Below, piece by piece: positions 17,451-25,732 of a stretch of 52,436 bases of DNA (position 1 is its first letter; each line of letters opens with the position of its first letter). The stretch is from Gallionella sp. (GTDB lineage Bacteria; Pseudomonadota; Gammaproteobacteria; Burkholderiales; Gallionellaceae). A program made the position numbers and the translations under genes. Below the pieces are notes generated by a model. The model worked only from the letters and a program-made list of their open reading frames with translations, searched no databases and had not been told where the DNA came from. Location of the stretch: NCBI GenBank assembly GCA_028710565.1, contig JAQTTV010000023.1, positions 1 to 52,436 on the forward strand, written 5' to 3'.

Positions 17451-18426
17451 TGTTCCCCCCCGTTATTATCTTTCCCGCCGCATCGCGCACCACACAGCCC
17501 TGCCCTGCCACAATATGCCCAATTCGCGTCACAGGCACGCCTACTTTTCTGGCTCTATGCACCACGTCCGCATGATGATGGATCGGCGCAGTAAAACACA
17601 ACTCATAATCATCCCCACCCGACAATACGCAGTGCTGCAATAACGCCGCGTGACTCCCCTCTCCTGCGGGAGAGGGGCAGGGGGTGAGGGCGCAGGGAGT
17701 GAGTGACCGCAACGTCTCCGACACAGGAATCAAAGCAAGCTCCACCGTCGCACCGACTTGCGAAGCCTCCAAAATATGCGCTAAATCCCCCAACAGTCCA
17801 TCAGAAATATCCAGCGCACTATTTGCAATCCCGCGCAAAGCCAAGCCCAAAGCCACACGCGGTTGTGGCTGATGTAATGCGGGTGAAACGGCGGCAAATT
17901 CTGCCTCAGTCAATGCTATACGTTGCTGCAAATGCGCCAACGCCAATGCCGCGTCGCCCAAGCAACCCGACACCCAAATCTCGTCGCCCACTTGCGCACC
18001 TGCACGACGTAATGCCTTGTTTTGTGGCACTTCCCCAAAAATCGTCACGCACAAATTCAACGCGCCCCGCGTGGTATCCCCGCCAATTAACTCAACGTGA
18101 TGCGCCTTCGCCAAGGCAAAAAATCCCGCGCTAAACGCCGACAACCAAGCTTCGTCCACACTCGGCAACGCAATCGCCAACGTCGCCCAACGCGGGTTCG
18201 CCCCCATTGCCGCCATATCCGACAAATTCACCGCCAAGGTTTTATGCCCCAGCCAATACGGATCCGCGTCAGGGAAAAAATGCGTGCCCGACACCAGCAT
18301 ATCGCTAGAAACCGCCAACACATTCCCCGCACTAACCTGAAACAACGCCGCATCATCCCCCACGCCCAACACCGCAGACGGCGTGGGACGGGTGAAATGG
18401 CGGCGGATGAGGTCAAATTCGGACAT
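17428..18426 (-). CDS. thiL: Thiamine-monophosphate kinase with in-frame repeat insertion
   Basis: ATP-dependent kinase that makes thiamine diphosphate from thiamine monophosphate. 332 residues from the ATG at 18426 (MSEFDLIRRHF). Motifs: VLGVGDDAALF, LAVNLSDMAAMGA, ELIGGDTTRG, ALDISDGLLGDLAHIL and LSGGDDYELCF. Between VSETLR and AALLQHCVLSGG is a stretch of about 19 residues (~241-259, with CPSPAGEG) translated from a REP-like palindrome and not expected in the family. The gene begins 5 bases after the stop of the restriction endonuclease gene and overlaps pgpA. No good Shine-Dalgarno is seen, so translation may depend on coupling. Confidence 0.93.
   Translation of the reverse strand: MSEFDLIRRHFTRPTPSAVLGVGDDAALFQVSAGNVLAVSSDMLVSGTHFFPDADPYWLGHKTLAVNLSDMAAMGANPRWATLAIALPSVDEAWLSAFSAGFFALAKAHHVELIGGDTTRGALNLCVTIFGEVPQNKALRRAGAQVGDEIWVSGCLGDAALALAHLQQRIALTEAEFAAVSPALHQPQPRVALGLALRGIANSALDISDGLLGDLAHILEASQVGATVELALIPVSETLRSLTPCALTPCPSPAGEGSHAALLQHCVLSGGDDYELCFTAPIHHHADVVHRARKVGVPVTRIGHIVAGQGCVVRDAAGKIITGGNNGYDHFK
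17650..17706. repeat. REP-like palindrome inside thiL, in frame
   Basis: The sequence CCCCTCTCCTGCGGGAGAGG followed by GGCAGGGGGTGAGGG is the same type of palindrome found between genes elsewhere in the window. Here it is translated within ThiL. The boundaries are approximate. Confidence 0.75.
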
Positions 18427-18431
18427 GGTGA

Positions 18432-19496
18432 TTATTGAAAATCCCAAAGCTTGTCAGGTTTTTTAAGCAAATAGCTGCGCTCTTCCAAGAACTCAACCAT
18501 TGCACCAGCTTGTTGAAATTCAGCTTTAAAACCATCGGACAATCTTTTTAACAAAGGCTTTGCTAGAAGATGAGCATTTTCACCGCGCAAGCAGCGTTCG
18601 TACCAAGCCAGCAATTCTGATTCGCGCACAATGCCGCGCACTCGCCTGCCCCAGTTGATTTGCTTGGCAACGACTTCAATCACTTTTGCGTCCGCATCGC
18701 GGCACACAATCACGATGTGGTCACTTTCCACTTGATCTACGATTGATTGCGCTAATGTGCCGTCGAGCGTCAAATGCTTAACTTGAATTGCGGGACCGAA
18801 ATTCGCCCACATATCTAGCCCGCGATCCGCCGCATTGGTTACTCCAACACGGTAAATGTGCGCGGGGGCTTCCCAACTTGGTTTATCTGTATCTACTCCC
18901 AATAATACGCTGGTTAAATCCGAAAACTCGCTGAGTAACTGGTGACTGCTGGCAGGGACACTGACTTTAATAGTGGCTTGCAACGTAGATACAACGGTTT
19001 CAAACAAGCTATAGGCGACAATCTCGTAAGCCTTATCCACACTGCGTTTAATCCCCGCTTGCTTAATAAATTTCTCTAGCAATTCATTAAGCTTGAAAGC
19101 CTGAGGGGTAGCTATTTCAATAAAGGCAATCATGCCCGCAACGGTTTGTTGACGATCATTAAAACGCAAATAGATGTAGCGTTCGACATCGCCGTGAGTG
19201 CGTTTGTTTTCTTGATCTAATACCGCTAACAGCCTCGGCGGCATGGCGGTGTCATTCCAAACATCGTGTTGGTAACGTGCGGAAGAGGTGGAAACTTTGC
19301 CCAACAAGCGACGCGTAATCTCGTCGCGCCAGCGTATCGAAGGATTGCGAAAGCTGTCTAATTCGTTGACGTTAATTGCGGGGTTCAATCTGGCTTGGCG
19401 TAGCACTTCAGCAATCTGAATTGGCTTGTACATATCGACTCGCGCCTTGTTAATTAGCAAATCTAAGCGGTCTTTTGCCTCTTGTATGGTACGCAT
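18432..19496 (-). CDS. HaeII-family type II restriction endonuclease
   Basis: Protein of 354 residues that resembles R.HaeII along its length: MRTIQEAKDRLDLLINKARV, YKPIQIAEVL, RWRDEITRRLLGKVSTSSA, RSVDKAYEIVAYSLFETVVS, RVGVTNAADRGLDMW with IQVKHL, and IVIVCRDADAKV. HaeII cuts RGCGCY, and the same site is inferred here. The LDMW...IQVK segment is the likely PD-(D/E)xK nuclease core. Its ATG shares a base with the methylase stop (TAATG), so the pair is coupled with the protective enzyme first. It lies between nusB and thiL in an otherwise housekeeping operon, all on one strand. Confidence 0.88.
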   Translation of the reverse strand: MRTIQEAKDRLDLLINKARVDMYKPIQIAEVLRQARLNPAINVNELDSFRNPSIRWRDEITRRLLGKVSTSSARYQHDVWNDTAMPPRLLAVLDQENKRTHGDVERYIYLRFNDRQQTVAGMIAFIEIATPQAFKLNELLEKFIKQAGIKRSVDKAYEIVAYSLFETVVSTLQATIKVSVPASSHQLLSEFSDLTSVLLGVDTDKPSWEAPAHIYRVGVTNAADRGLDMWANFGPAIQVKHLTLDGTLAQSIVDQVESDHIVIVCRDADAKVIEVVAKQINWGRRVRGIVRESELLAWYERCLRGENAHLLAKPLLKRLSDGFKAEFQQAGAMVEFLEERSYLLKKPDKLWDFQ

Positions 19497-20527
19497 TATT
19501 CAACACCTCCTACTACATAGTCTGCTTCGGCTTGATTCAATCCCAAACTCAATTGACCCAAGGTCGCCCCCTTCGCTGACTGACCCCATCCCATAGCCCG
19601 AAACACTTCTCGCAATACCGCCGCCACACATGGCACAGCGACGGAATTACCCGCTTGTTTGCGCGTGGCTTGGTAGTTGCAGGCGATTTGGTAAGTATCG
19701 GGAAAACCTTGCAAGCGCAGCATTTCGCGCTCGGTCAACCGCCGCTCACCATCAACCAGTAAATAGTTGTAAGACGCACCCGCCCTTAAGGCGCAGGAGT
19801 AGGGATACGCGCTGACATTGCCCGCTTTGTTTTCATGCCAGATGGTGGGTTCTTGGTGCTTAGGTTTGTTGAGGCGTTTTTCTTGACGGTTTTCCCTAAT
19901 TTTGTCGGAAGCTCGGTAAAAATCAGGAATTGTGCTTTCCAAAATACTACTTAACGATGGCATGGGCACATCTGCTTGCGGCCAAACGAAATTTACAGGC
20001 TGACGAAAACCCACAATAAATATCCGCTCGCGCTTTTGTGGCACACCAAAATCTAAGGCATTCAACACGCGATAATCCACGTGATAACCCAATTCTCGCA
20101 GCGTTTCCAAAATCCGCGCTAAAGTTTTGCCCTCATTGTGTCCACGCAGCCGCTTGACGTTTTCCAGCACAAATGCCTGCGGTTTTTGCACCGCAAGGAT
20201 GCGGGCAATGTCAAAAAAAAGCGTGCCGCGAGTGTCGTCAAAGCCTTTGCCATCACCGCAAATACTAAATGGCTGACAGGGAAAACCCGCAAACAAAATG
20301 TCATGTTGAGGAATGCTATCGGCTTCTACTTGCGTAATGTCGCCTGTGGGCAATTCACCAAAATTGGCGTGATATGCTCGCTGTGCATCAGGATCAATAT
20401 CGCTGGAAAACTCACATACAGATGTGATGCCGTTTTCTGAACACACTTGCTCAACCGCCACACGGAACCCGCCAATTCCACAGAATAAATCGGCAAAACG
20501 AATGACAGTGTTCACATTAGTTTTCAT
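19496..20527 (-). CDS. DNA (cytosine-5) methyltransferase, partner of the HaeII-like enzyme
   Basis: C5-cytosine methylase of 343 residues. SAM-binding motif I is FADLFCGIGGFRVA, the catalytic Cys84 lies in GFPCQPFS (motif IV), VLENVKRL is motif VI, FGVPQKRERIFIVGF motif VIII, and RRLTEREMLRLQGFP with AGNSVAVP motifs IX-X. The variable target-recognition region between VIII and IX is short, as in small type II methylases. By pairing with the HaeII-like gene it should protect RGCGCY sites. It begins 15 bases after the nusB stop with a poor Shine-Dalgarno. Presence of an intact methylase with an intact endonuclease argues for a working system. Confidence 0.93.
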   Translation of the reverse strand: MKTNVNTVIRFADLFCGIGGFRVAVEQVCSENGITSVCEFSSDIDPDAQRAYHANFGELPTGDITQVEADSIPQHDILFAGFPCQPFSICGDGKGFDDTRGTLFFDIARILAVQKPQAFVLENVKRLRGHNEGKTLARILETLRELGYHVDYRVLNALDFGVPQKRERIFIVGFRQPVNFVWPQADVPMPSLSSILESTIPDFYRASDKIRENRQEKRLNKPKHQEPTIWHENKAGNVSAYPYSCALRAGASYNYLLVDGERRLTEREMLRLQGFPDTYQIACNYQATRKQAGNSVAVPCVAAVLREVFRAMGWGQSAKGATLGQLSLGLNQAEADYVVGGVE

Positions 20528-20542
20528 AACTTCAGAGACATC

Positions 20543-21010
20543 TTAACCCTTACGTTTAGCAAACTCCGCTGTTCTCACCTGTGGAGCAAGCTTATCTAAT
20601 ACGCCATTGACGTATTTGTGTCCATCGGTGCCGCCGAAGGTTTTGGCGAGTTCGACGGCTTCGTTGATGACCACTTTGTAAGGCACATCAGGTAGATTGG
20701 TCAGTTCAAATCCGCCTAGCATCAGGATGGCGAACTCCACAGGGCTGAGTTCGAGCATGGCGCGATCCAGATGGGGCGCAAGCTGTTCGGCTATCGTTTC
20801 GTGCTTGGCGAGTGCGCCGCGCAGCAATAGGGAAAACATCGGTTTATCAAAACGTCCTAGATTTTTTTCCGCCAACATTTGTTTTTCGATGTCAGCGGGA
20901 TCATTGCCTGACACGCGCCATTGATAAATGCCTTGCATCGCCAACTCACGCGCACGGCGGCGCGGACTTTTGACGGGCGCGGCGACTGGGGCTACGGTTG
21001 TGTCGCTCAT
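20543..21010 (-). CDS. nusB: Transcription antitermination factor NusB
   Basis: All-helical antitermination factor of 155 residues that binds boxA RNA with S10 during rRNA transcription. [20 protein letters not shown] opens the fold, and [20 protein letters not shown] with [20 protein letters not shown] ends it, as expected. The N-terminus has a short Ala/Pro tail. The start (after AAGGA) overlaps the ribH stop by ATGA. The usual next gene, thiL, is displaced by the restriction-modification pair. Confidence 0.96.
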   Translation of the reverse strand: MSDTTVAPVAAPVKSPRRRARELAMQGIYQWRVSGNDPADIEKQMLAEKNLGRFDKPMFSLLLRGALAKHETIAEQLAPHLDRAMLELSPVEFAILMLGGFELTNLPDVPYKVVINEAVELAKTFGGTDGHKYVNGVLDKLAPQVRTAEFAKRKG

Positions 21011-21459
21011 TTCAATCCTTCCAATAAATTTGCCATTTCGATGGCGACTTCGGCGGCTTCCGCCCCTTTGACGTGCATACGATCTATCGCTTGCTCATCG
21101 GTGTCCGTGGTCAAAACTGCATTGGCAATCGGCACGCCACAAGACAATTGCACATCGCCAATACCGCGCGCAGACTCATTCGACACCACTTCAAAATGGT
21201 AGGTGTCGCCGCGTATCACCGCACCCAAGGCGATCAGCGCGTCAAACTTTTCGCTTTCCGCCATGTACAACAACACCACAGGAATTTCCAACGCGCCTGG
21301 CACAGTGGCCAAGGTGATGTCACTATCGACCACGCCCAATGCTAACAATTTGGCATAACACGCGCCGAACAAACCTTCGCACACGGCGGGGTTAAAGCGA
21401 CTTTGCACGATACCAATCCGCATCCCTACGCCGCTAAGATTTTTTTCCAGTTCTTTCAT
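21007..21459 (-). CDS. ribH: 6,7-dimethyl-8-ribityllumazine synthase
   Basis: Lumazine synthase, the penultimate step of riboflavin synthesis: it condenses the RibB product with the RibD-pathway pyrimidine. 150 residues with [52 protein letters not shown] and the RGIGDVQL loop. AAGGA precedes the ATG. It is followed directly by nusB and preceded by a 265-bp repeat-rich gap after ribBX. Confidence 0.96.
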   Translation of the reverse strand: MKELEKNLSGVGMRIGIVQSRFNPAVCEGLFGACYAKLLALGVVDSDITLATVPGALEIPVVLLYMAESEKFDALIALGAVIRGDTYHFEVVSNESARGIGDVQLSCGVPIANAVLTTDTDEQAIDRMHVKGAEAAEVAIEMANLLEGLK

Positions 21460-21489
21460 TTTTTATTCCTTTTCAATGGGTTAAATTTT

Positions 21490-21724
21490 AAGATGACTGT
21501 GAAACGTGAATGGTGAAAAGTGAAACGAACCATTGAGTCCACGCACATTTCACAGGTTTTCATAGTGAAACGTGAAAAGTAAAATGTGAAACAAACCATG
21601 CACACCCATACATTTCACTTTTCACGCTTCACCTTTCACTGGATTTCAGGTAAAAGGTGAAACAAACCGTTGCGCGCCCACACGTTTCACCTTTCACGCT
21701 TCACGTTTCACAGCCTTTCACCTT
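21490..21724. repeat. Repeat-rich spacer of GTGAAA/TTTCAC units in both orientations
   Basis: The ribBX-ribH spacer is almost entirely built of units such as GTGAAACGTGAA, GTGAAAAGTGAAAC and the complement TTTCACCTTTCACGC, in both orientations, so long imperfect hairpins are possible. Units are interrupted by ACAAACCATGCACACCC and a similar segment that occurs three times (near 21522, 21593 and 21664). No gene or promoter is recognised. Confidence 0.7.
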
Positions 21725-22825
21725 TCACAGCTTCTCACGCTCCACATACCCGACCACTTCCAGCCCAAAGCCCGTCATGCTGGGCATTTTGTGGGGGGTG
21801 GCGATGAGGCGCATTTTGCCGACATTTAGGTCGCAGAGAATCTGCGCGCCGATGCCATAGCTACGTGAATCCCAACGGGCGGCATGATGCGACTCGGGTG
21901 AGCTGGCGGCGCGTGACAACAGCTCTTCTGCTGTTTCGCCGTGGTGCATTAACACCAACACGCCACTATTCACCTGACTGATTTTGGTCAAGGCTTCATG
22001 CACACTGGTGGAATGGGCGTGGTCAACTTGCTCCAAGAAATCCAACACGGACAGCGGTTCGTGCACCCGTACCAGCGTTTCTTGCTCAGGCAGAATCTCG
22101 CCTTTTACTAAAGCCAGATGGGTGCGCGATGCGGTTTTGTCACGATAGGTTACTAAATCCAGCTCCCCATAAGCTGTTTGCACCGAACGACGGGCAATAC
22201 GTTCCACCAGTTTTTCATTGTGATTACGATATTGAATTAAGTCGGCTATCGTGCCGATTTTCAAGCCGTGTTCTTTGGCAAATTCGATCAAATCGGGCAA
22301 ACGCGCCATTTCGCCGTCATCTTTCAGAATCTCGCAAATCACGGCGGCGGGGGTCAGTCCTGCTAATTCCGATAAATCACAGCCTGCTTCGGTATGTCCT
22401 GCGCGTACCAATACGCCACCACGTTGTGCACGCAACGGGAAAATATGCCCAGGTTGCACAATATCGCTGGGCTGGGCATTTTTTGCCGCCGCCATTTGCA
22501 CCGTGCGCGAGCGATCCGCCGCCGAAATCCCCGTCGTCACACCCGTGGCGGCTTCGATTGAAACGGTAAAATTAGTCGCCAGTGACAAGCCGTTTTCACG
22601 CACCATCAGCGGCAGCTCCAATTGTTTGCAATGCGCTTCGGTCAAGGTCAGGCAAATCAAGCCGCGCCCGTGTTTCGCCATAAAATTGATTTTTTCAGGC
22701 GTAGTAAAATCCGCTGCAAAGACCAAATCGCCTTCGTTTTCACGGTCTTCTTCGTCCATCAACACCACCATGCGCCCTGCGCGCATGTCTTCGATAATCT
22801 CTTCGATGGGTGAAATTCCAGTCAT
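21725..22825 (-). CDS. ribB: 3,4-dihydroxy-2-butanone-4-phosphate synthase with degenerate GTP cyclohydrolase II domain
   Basis: 366 residues. The N-terminal half is a complete RibB (VLMDEEDRENEGDLVFAADF, HGRGLICLTLT, RAGHTEAGCDLSELAGL), which makes the four-carbon riboflavin precursor from ribulose 5-phosphate. The C-terminal half aligns in position with GTP cyclohydrolase II but lacks the zinc-binding cysteine cluster and the GDxxxSxRCDC motif; only RSYGIGAQIL and a family-like tail remain. This RibBX form is common in gammaproteobacteria, where a separate ribA supplies the activity. The start follows AAGGA and overlaps the ribE stop by ATGA. Confidence 0.92.
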   Translation of the reverse strand: MTGISPIEEIIEDMRAGRMVVLMDEEDRENEGDLVFAADFTTPEKINFMAKHGRGLICLTLTEAHCKQLELPLMVRENGLSLATNFTVSIEAATGVTTGISAADRSRTVQMAAAKNAQPSDIVQPGHIFPLRAQRGGVLVRAGHTEAGCDLSELAGLTPAAVICEILKDDGEMARLPDLIEFAKEHGLKIGTIADLIQYRNHNEKLVERIARRSVQTAYGELDLVTYRDKTASRTHLALVKGEILPEQETLVRVHEPLSVLDFLEQVDHAHSTSVHEALTKISQVNSGVLVLMHHGETAEELLSRAASSPESHHAARWDSRSYGIGAQILCDLNVGKMRLIATPHKMPSMTGFGLEVVGYVEREKL

Positions 22826-23418
22826 AGCACTTCCTTTTGCATCATACGTTCGACATAACGGGCGATTAAATCCACTTCCAGATTCACCCGACTACCCGCG
22901 CTTAACTGTTTCAAATTGGTCATCGCCAAGGTGTGCGGAATCAAATTCACCTGAAACACTCTGCCCGCGACTTGGTTAATGGTCAAACTCACGCCGTTAA
23001 TCGTGATCGAGCCTTTGACCGCGATAAATTTCGCCAATGCCTGTGGCGCATTCACCACCAACTTCCAGCTTTCACCCAAATCGGTAAATTCCAACACCTC
23101 GCCCACACCATCGACATGACCGCTGACCAAATGACCGCCTAAGCGATCCGCCAAACACAGGGCTTTTTCCAGATTGACAGGCGCATCTTTCGCGCCCAAT
23201 CCTACCGTGCAAGCCAAAGTTTCTTGCGAAACATCCACAGAAAAGCTGTTCGGCGTTTGCGCAATCACGGTTAAACACACGCCATTGACCGCAATGCTAT
23301 CGCCCAAATTCACATCGGTTAAATCCAATGCTTGGGTCGCAATCTCCAATCGCAATCCGCCATCCCGATCCGCCACCTGCGCAATGCGCCCGATGTCACT
23401 AATAATGCCACTAAACAT
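22822..23418 (-). CDS. ribE: Riboflavin synthase alpha chain
   Basis: Last enzyme of riboflavin synthesis; dismutates two lumazines. 198 residues with two lumazine-binding barrels: MFSGIISDIGRIAQV with DSIAVNGVCLTV in the first, and GGHLVSGHVDGVGEV with GSITINGVSLTIN in the second. The start at 23418 has an ideal AAGGAG; the frame upstream to 23463 is not used. Named ribE here as in most operons (ribC in E. coli). Confidence 0.96.
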   Translation of the reverse strand: MFSGIISDIGRIAQVADRDGGLRLEIATQALDLTDVNLGDSIAVNGVCLTVIAQTPNSFSVDVSQETLACTVGLGAKDAPVNLEKALCLADRLGGHLVSGHVDGVGEVLEFTDLGESWKLVVNAPQALAKFIAVKGSITINGVSLTINQVAGRVFQVNLIPHTLAMTNLKQLSAGSRVNLEVDLIARYVERMMQKEVL

Positions 23419-23546
23419 GTTTACTCCTTGTACGTCGCGATTGCCGCAAATGGAATGCCCCATTGTAACCGCAAAGGGCGAGATTATAGCCGCCTAGACG
23501 AGGTAAAGACGGGAAATCGGCGAAGGATTTAAGTGAAAATGCCCGA

Positions 23547-24638
23547 TTATTCAGCTCTTAGCACGCGTGCCACGAGCCGCAAGTCTTTACCGACTTGCCA
23601 CATATCCTGCCAGTGGAGGTTAATGCGTTGGTCTAAACGGGTGAGTTCGCCCAGTTGTGCCATGCCGCGTGCTGCATCCCCTAGTAATTGGGGGGCGAGA
23701 TACACGATCAATTCATCCACGCAACCCGCTTTGAGAAGCGCGCCATTTAAGGTGCTGCCCGCTTCGACCAACACCTCGTTGCAGCCACGTTGCGCTAAAT
23801 CACGCAGCATCACGTTCAGGTCAATTTGCGTACCTGATAGCACGCAAACCGTAGCACCTCGTTCTTTCAATGCGGTGATTTTGTCGATGTCGTTGTGTGT
23901 GGTGTAAATCAGCACCCCCTGACTTTGCAGTAATTTTGCGGTCAGCGGGATGCGTAATTGGCTGTCTAGTACGACGCGCAACGGTTGACGACTGGTCTCG
24001 ATACTGCGCACGGTCAGCTCTGCATCATCTGCCAAAATCGTGTTAATGCCCGTCAACACCGCGCAAGATCGCGCCCGCCAATGCTGCACATCATGCCGAG
24101 CTTCTGGGCTGGTGATCCATTGACTCACGCCATTTGCCAAAGCGGTGCGACCATCCAGACTCATACCAATTTTGCTGCGTACCCACGGCACACCTCGCGT
24201 CATGCGCGATACAAAACCCCGATTCAATTCCTGCGCTGAAGCTTCCATCAAACCCGACTCCACGACTATGCCCGCTGCGCGCAACCGACCAATGCCCTTG
24301 CCAGACACCAGTGGATTCGGATCTTGCATGGCAATCACCACCCGCGCCACGCCCGCCGCAATCAAGGCATCGGCACACGGCGGCGTGCGTCCCGTGTGAC
24401 TGCATGGCTCTAAGGTGACGTAAGCGGTGGCGTTTTCAGCCTCAGCTCCCGCCTCCCGCAAGGCATACACCTCGGCATGGGGTTCGCCCGCTCGTTGATG
24501 CCAACCGCTGCCGATTTGCACCTCGTTTTTCACGATCACACACCCGACGCGGGGATTCGGGCTGGTGCTATACAAACCTTGCTCTGCTAAACGCAGGGCT
24601 AAGGACATCCAATGAGCATCTTGTGGGGTAAAGGGCAT
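23547..24638 (-). CDS. ribD: Bifunctional diaminohydroxyphosphoribosylaminopyrimidine deaminase/reductase
   Basis: 363 residues. The N-terminal deaminase has zinc ligands in PHAEVYAL (His54, Glu56 catalytic) and LEPCSHTGRTPPCADAL (Cys79, Cys88). The C-terminal reductase has SKIGMSLDGRTALANG, WITSPEARHDV, NTILADDAELTVR and VEAGSTLNGALL. First gene of the riboflavin operon. The start at 24638 gives the usual N-terminus (MPFTPQDAHWMSLALRLAEQ). The frame stays open 49 codons further through a heptamer tract read as TFHLSPF repeats, but only from a TTG without a ribosome-binding site. The chosen ATG also lacks one, because the pyrimidine-rich tract ends 10 bases before it. Confidence 0.94.
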   Translation of the reverse strand: MPFTPQDAHWMSLALRLAEQGLYSTSPNPRVGCVIVKNEVQIGSGWHQRAGEPHAEVYALREAGAEAENATAYVTLEPCSHTGRTPPCADALIAAGVARVVIAMQDPNPLVSGKGIGRLRAAGIVVESGLMEASAQELNRGFVSRMTRGVPWVRSKIGMSLDGRTALANGVSQWITSPEARHDVQHWRARSCAVLTGINTILADDAELTVRSIETSRQPLRVVLDSQLRIPLTAKLLQSQGVLIYTTHNDIDKITALKERGATVCVLSGTQIDLNVMLRDLAQRGCNEVLVEAGSTLNGALLKAGCVDELIVYLAPQLLGDAARGMAQLGELTRLDQRINLHWQDMWQVGKDLRLVARVLRAE

Positions 24639-24648
24639 GGTGATCAAT

Positions 24649-24718
24649 GTGAAAGGTGAAAGGTGAAAGGTGAAAGGTGAAAGGTGAAAGGTGAAAGGTG
24701 AAAGGTGAAAGGTGAAAG
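24649..24718. repeat. Ten perfect tandem heptamers GTGAAAG
   Basis: Seventy bases made of ten exact copies of GTGAAAG (CTTTCAC on the ribD strand), ending 10 bases before the ribD start codon. Period 7 means each gain or loss of a unit shifts frame and leader length. It occupies the place of the Shine-Dalgarno region. Confidence 0.95.
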
Positions 24719-24911
24719 TATCGTAGGCTGCGCAGTGCACATCATTGAAATGGAAACTGAATGCGTCATGCACGACGATTATCAACTAACGACTAACAGC
24801 TAAGATTGTAGCAAATCCCGCCCGCTTTCCCTTGAAAAACCAGAGACAAGCGCGCACTGGGAAATTTTTACAGTATCATCGCCGCCTTCTGTTTTATTGG
24901 AATTAAACACC

Positions 24912-25529
24912 ATGTTGCCCAAAATTGCCCTGTCTGCTCTACTTTGTCTCTTGACTTCCACCGCTCACGCGGGTGCGATTGACAAGCTCAAATCGTTTAT
25001 CGCCGCCACACGCGGGGCGCAAGCCAACTTTAGCCAAGTGGTGCTGGATCAAAACGGCAAGCGACTACAAAGTGCCTCTGGCGTGATGCAGTTCCAACGC
25101 CCTGGTAAATTCCGCTGGACGTACCAAAAACCTTACGAACAAATTATCGTCGGCGATGGCGCGAAATTTTGGTTATACGATGTGGATTTAAATCAAGTGA
25201 CGGTCAAAAAACTCGATGCCGCCTTGGGCAGCAGCCCCGCTGCCTTGTTATCAGGCAACAACGAAATCGAACGCGGTTTTAGCCTAAAAGAAAAGGGTAC
25301 GGCAGAGGGTTTGGAATGGTTAGAAGCTACACCGAAAACCGCCGAAAGCAATTTCTCCGCCGTGCGTATGGGTTTTAACACCCAAGCCGAACTGGTGCAA
25401 ATGGAACTGAATGACACTTTTGGTCACAAAACCGTCCTCACCTTCACCGCCATGCAGCACAACCCCAAGCTGCCCGAACAACAATTCCACTTCACGCCCC
25501 CCGCAGGCGCGGACGTGGTGGGCGAATAG
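24912..25529 (+). CDS. lolA: Outer-membrane lipoprotein carrier protein LolA
   Basis: Periplasmic chaperone of 205 residues that carries lipoproteins from LolCDE to LolB. Signal peptide MLPKIALSALLCLLTSTAHA, then ANFSQVVLDQNGKRLQSASG, FQRPGKFRWTYQKPYEQ and DGAKFWLYDVDLNQVTVK, the family core. The ATG at 24912 is preferred to the TTG at 24897 because it starts the signal peptide directly. Divergent from ribD with ~270 bp between, holding the heptamer tract. The 203 bases after it (25530-25732) contain nothing recognisable. Confidence 0.93.
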   Translation: MLPKIALSALLCLLTSTAHAGAIDKLKSFIAATRGAQANFSQVVLDQNGKRLQSASGVMQFQRPGKFRWTYQKPYEQIIVGDGAKFWLYDVDLNQVTVKKLDAALGSSPAALLSGNNEIERGFSLKEKGTAEGLEWLEATPKTAESNFSAVRMGFNTQAELVQMELNDTFGHKTVLTFTAMQHNPKLPEQQFHFTPPAGADVVGE

Positions 25530-25732
25530 TTAAACCGATTCTAAGCCGATTCGGTGGTGATTGATGGGCAAGGGCAGCCATGGGTAAGCTATCAGTCGTT
25601 AGCTTTTAGTTGATCGTATTTGCTTAGCAGAGTGGATAAACACGGCATATCAGAAATTTTGCAATATATTCAGATTAGTACGCTCATGCCCTCACCCCAC
25701 CAACTAGCGACTAATTTTTTGAAAGGAATTTT

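Noticed and set aside
24639..24785. N-terminal extension of RibD made of TFHLSPF repeats
   Set aside because: It begins at a TTG with no ribosome-binding site, and the normal RibD N-terminus starts at 24638. Kept only as part of the repeat finding.
23419..24911. FMN riboswitch before the riboflavin genes
   Set aside because: No AGGGCGGGG-type RFN core is visible upstream of ribD or ribE.
25530..25732. Possible small RNA or terminator between lolA and yicC
   Set aside because: Only weak, short complementarity and no T-run; nothing supportable.
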